From: Luteibacter yeojuensis
GTDB lineage: Bacteria; Pseudomonadota; Gammaproteobacteria; Xanthomonadales; Rhodanobacteraceae
Assembly: GCF_011742875.1 (NCBI RefSeq)
Contig: NZ_JAAQTL010000002.1
Span: 186,001-250,000, forward strand
DNA: 64,000 bases
Direction: 5' to 3'
Part shown: positions 62,408 to 64,000 of the stretch, piece after piece
Numbering within the stretch: position 1 is the first letter of the stretch
Layout of the letters: each line of letters begins with the position of its first letter
Notes under the pieces: generated by a model
Database searches by the model: none
The model's input: only the letters and a program-made list of their open reading frames with translations
Told to the model about the DNA's origin: nothing
Translations under genes and position numbers: made by a program

Positions 62408-63727
62408 TTATTCGGTCGGACCGGTCGGCAGATGCGCCACCAGAAGCTCGCCGAGATGTTCGCGCAAGGCGTCGTTCGCGAGCGATTCGAGCGCCGCGCG
62501 ACAGAAGGCGAGGGTCAGCAGGCTGCGCGCGTCGACGAGCGGAATGCCGCGCGAGCGCAGGTAGAACAGCGAGCGCTCGTCGAGCTGGCCGATGGTCGCG
62601 CCATGCGCGGCCTTGACCTCGTCCGCGTAGATTTCGAGTTCGGGCTTGGTATCGATCTCGGCCATGCCCGACAGCAACAGGTTCTTGTTGCTCAGCGCGG
62701 CGTCGGCGCCGTCGGCACCCTCGGCGACGACGATCGCGCCGCGGAACACGCCACGCGAACGGCCATCGGCCACACCGCGCCACAGGGCGTCGGAGGCGGT
62801 GTCGCGGGCCTTGTGCCGGATCTCCAGCTGCGTGTCGGCATGCTGCCGGCCGGCGAGCGCGAAGACGCCGCGCGAATCGAAGCGCGCCTTGTCGCCTTCC
62901 AGGTCCGCGTGCCACTCGTGGCGGACGAGCGCGCCGCCCAGTTCCAGCGCGTGGAGCGTGGCCGCCGCGCCGGCATCGATGCGGATGTGGCCGCGACGCA
63001 CGAGCGTGGTGGCGGCCGAGGCGTCCTGGAGCACGACGAGGCCGAGACGGCCCTCTTCGCGCAGCACGATATCGGAAACGACCGTGCCCAGCTGCGTGGC
63101 GTCACCCGCGGAAACGAAATGCTCGACGATGTCGACGGCGGCGGCCTTGCCCACCTCGACCAGCAGGCGCACGTGCCACGCGGTATCCGCCTGGGCGCCG
63201 CTGGACACGTGCACGACGTGGAGGGGACGCGCCACGGAGACGCCGTCGGCCACGCGCAGCACGAAGCCGTCTGCGGCCAGCGCGGCGTTGAGGTGCACGA
63301 AGGCATCGGCCGCGCCGCGGCGATAGCGATTGGCCAGGGCGAAGCGCAACGGCTCGGGATGCGCGGTCAGCGCATCGGCCAGCGGCGCCAGTTCGATCCC
63401 TTCCCCGCCAGGCGACGAAAGGTCGGCCCGGAACGCGCCGTCGACGAACACGATGCGCGCGCCATCGACACCTGGCAGCGCGTAGAGGGCGGGGTCGACC
63501 GCGATCGTCGCCGCGACGTCTCGATCCGCGAGCGCGAAGGCGCGCTGCGACAAGGCGCGCAACGGGGTGTACTTCCAGGCTTCGTTACGCCCTTCCGGCA
63601 AGCCGGTGTCGGCGAAGGCATCGAGGTTCTCGCGACGGGCGGCGTCCAGCCAGGCGATGCCGCTGGACGGCAGCGCCCGGGCGGCATCCAGCGCCGCCCG
63701 CACGAACGGGGACGGCGCGTTGCTCAT
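62408..63727 (-). CDS. sufD: Fe-S assembly scaffold protein SufD
   Basis: This 439-residue right-handed beta-helix protein of the SufBCD scaffold has family landmarks [14 protein letters not shown] near residue 48, [23 protein letters not shown] and [19 protein letters not shown]. The C-terminal helices carry [14 protein letters not shown]. Its ATG overlaps the sufC stop by four bases, and sufS follows. Confidence 0.94.
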   Translation of the reverse strand: MSNAPSPFVRAALDAARALPSSGIAWLDAARRENLDAFADTGLPEGRNEAWKYTPLRALSQRAFALADRDVAATIAVDPALYALPGVDGARIVFVDGAFRADLSSPGGEGIELAPLADALTAHPEPLRFALANRYRRGAADAFVHLNAALAADGFVLRVADGVSVARPLHVVHVSSGAQADTAWHVRLLVEVGKAAAVDIVEHFVSAGDATQLGTVVSDIVLREEGRLGLVVLQDASAATTLVRRGHIRIDAGAAATLHALELGGALVRHEWHADLEGDKARFDSRGVFALAGRQHADTQLEIRHKARDTASDALWRGVADGRSRGVFRGAIVVAEGADGADAALSNKNLLLSGMAEIDTKPELEIYADEVKAAHGATIGQLDERSLFYLRSRGIPLVDARSLLTLAFCRAALESLANDALREHLGELLVAHLPTGPTE

Positions 63728-64000
63728 GCCGGCGCTCCGGCGAGATCGGCCTTGCGCAATTCCGGGTGGGTCTCGGCGAGCCAGGCATAGCCCTGCTCTT
63801 CCAGCTTCAACGCCAGGTCCTTGTCGCCGCTTTCGACGATGCGGCCGCCGGCCAGCACGTGGACGAAGTCCGGCTGGATATAGTCGAGCAGGCGCTGGTA
63901 ATGGGTGACGATGACGAAGGAGCGTTCGGGCGAGCGCAGCGCGTTCACGCCTTCGGCCACCTGCTTCAACGCATCGATGTCGAGGCCCGAGTCGGTCTCG
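63724..64000 (-). CDS. sufC: Fe-S assembly ATPase SufC, 3' part
   Basis: The last 92 codons of the ABC-type ATPase SufC are present; the gene continues past the window edge. The visible part begins just after Walker B at [12 protein letters not shown] (D-loop) and has the switch histidine in [12 protein letters not shown], then [15 protein letters not shown]. The protein energises the SufBCD scaffold. It overlaps sufD (ATGA). sufB is expected further on. Confidence 0.93.
   Translation of the reverse strand, partial: ETDSGLDIDALKQVAEGVNALRSPERSFVIVTHYQRLLDYIQPDFVHVLAGGRIVESGDKDLALKLEEQGYAWLAETHPELRKADLAGAPA

Overview
The window is 64 kb of high-GC chromosome from a gammaproteobacterium. It most likely belongs to the Xanthomonadales, family Rhodanobacteraceae (Luteibacter/Dyella type). 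This rests on gene content and order: lpxB-rnhB, a moaC-moaB fusion, metX-metB-hom behind a SAM-I riboswitch, a sufCDS locus followed by a GNAT and a Rieske gene, and a DinG/YoaA-like helicase next to valS. It also rests on a dense family of short palindromes built on GGAGCCGCTATAGCGGC. The taxonomic call is inference; no rRNA gene is present. Nearly all coding capacity is chromosomal housekeeping and signalling. I see no IS element, prophage, CRISPR array, tRNA or rRNA.

Layout. 1-1.9 kb: the 3' part of lpxB, rnhB, and a small secreted protein behind a near-consensus sigma-28 promoter. 1.9-9.1 kb: molybdenum region, with a tightly coupled minus-strand operon moaA-moaD-moaE-moaCB-moeA and a divergent plus-strand run of XdhC-like protein, MocA-like nucleotidyltransferase, cytochrome b and a sulfite-oxidase-fold molybdoenzyme. 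9.3-12.1 kb: an HU-like protein with a Lys/Ala tail, then a BlaI-type repressor with paired operators and its M56 membrane peptidase. 12.2-18.6 kb: HAD phosphatase, an OmpR-type two-component system, alpha/beta hydrolase, tsaB-creD and a cupin. 18.6-27.7 kb: helicase, valS, holC-pepA and divergent lptFG. 27.7-36.0 kb: a large ligand-sensing hybrid kinase, then two membrane GTPases flanking a YceI-cytochrome b561-YceI trio. 36-44 kb: glutaredoxin-like protein, sdaA, an amino-acid permease and the methionine operon. 44-54.4 kb: prfC, a cNMP-binding thioredoxin-reductase-like flavoprotein, a CPBP protease and a four-gene signalling cassette (triple-receiver hybrid kinase, CheR, CheB, REC-GGDEF). 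54.4-57.2 kb: a gene-poor stretch with unusual palindromes, a NIPSNAP-family gene preceded by what looks like the 3' stump of a lost gene, and a WYL regulator. 57.3-64 kb: LysR/YeiH divergon, a second CPBP protein, Rieske ferredoxin, GNAT, sufS, sufD and the 3' end of sufC.

How genes work together. Stop/start overlaps (ATGA, TGATG or GTGA) couple moaE-moaCB-moeA, xdhC-mocA, lptF-lptG, hom-metB-metX, cytochrome b561-yceI, cheR-cheB-dgc and sufD-sufC. The most useful non-coding signals are the SAM-I riboswitch (43736-43856, minus), the sigma-28 promoter (1415-1441), the BlaI operators (9806-9848), several TAGAAT boxes 6-7 bases before an ATG that suggest leaderless transcripts, and the palindrome family, some copies of which supply stop codons of the adjoining genes.
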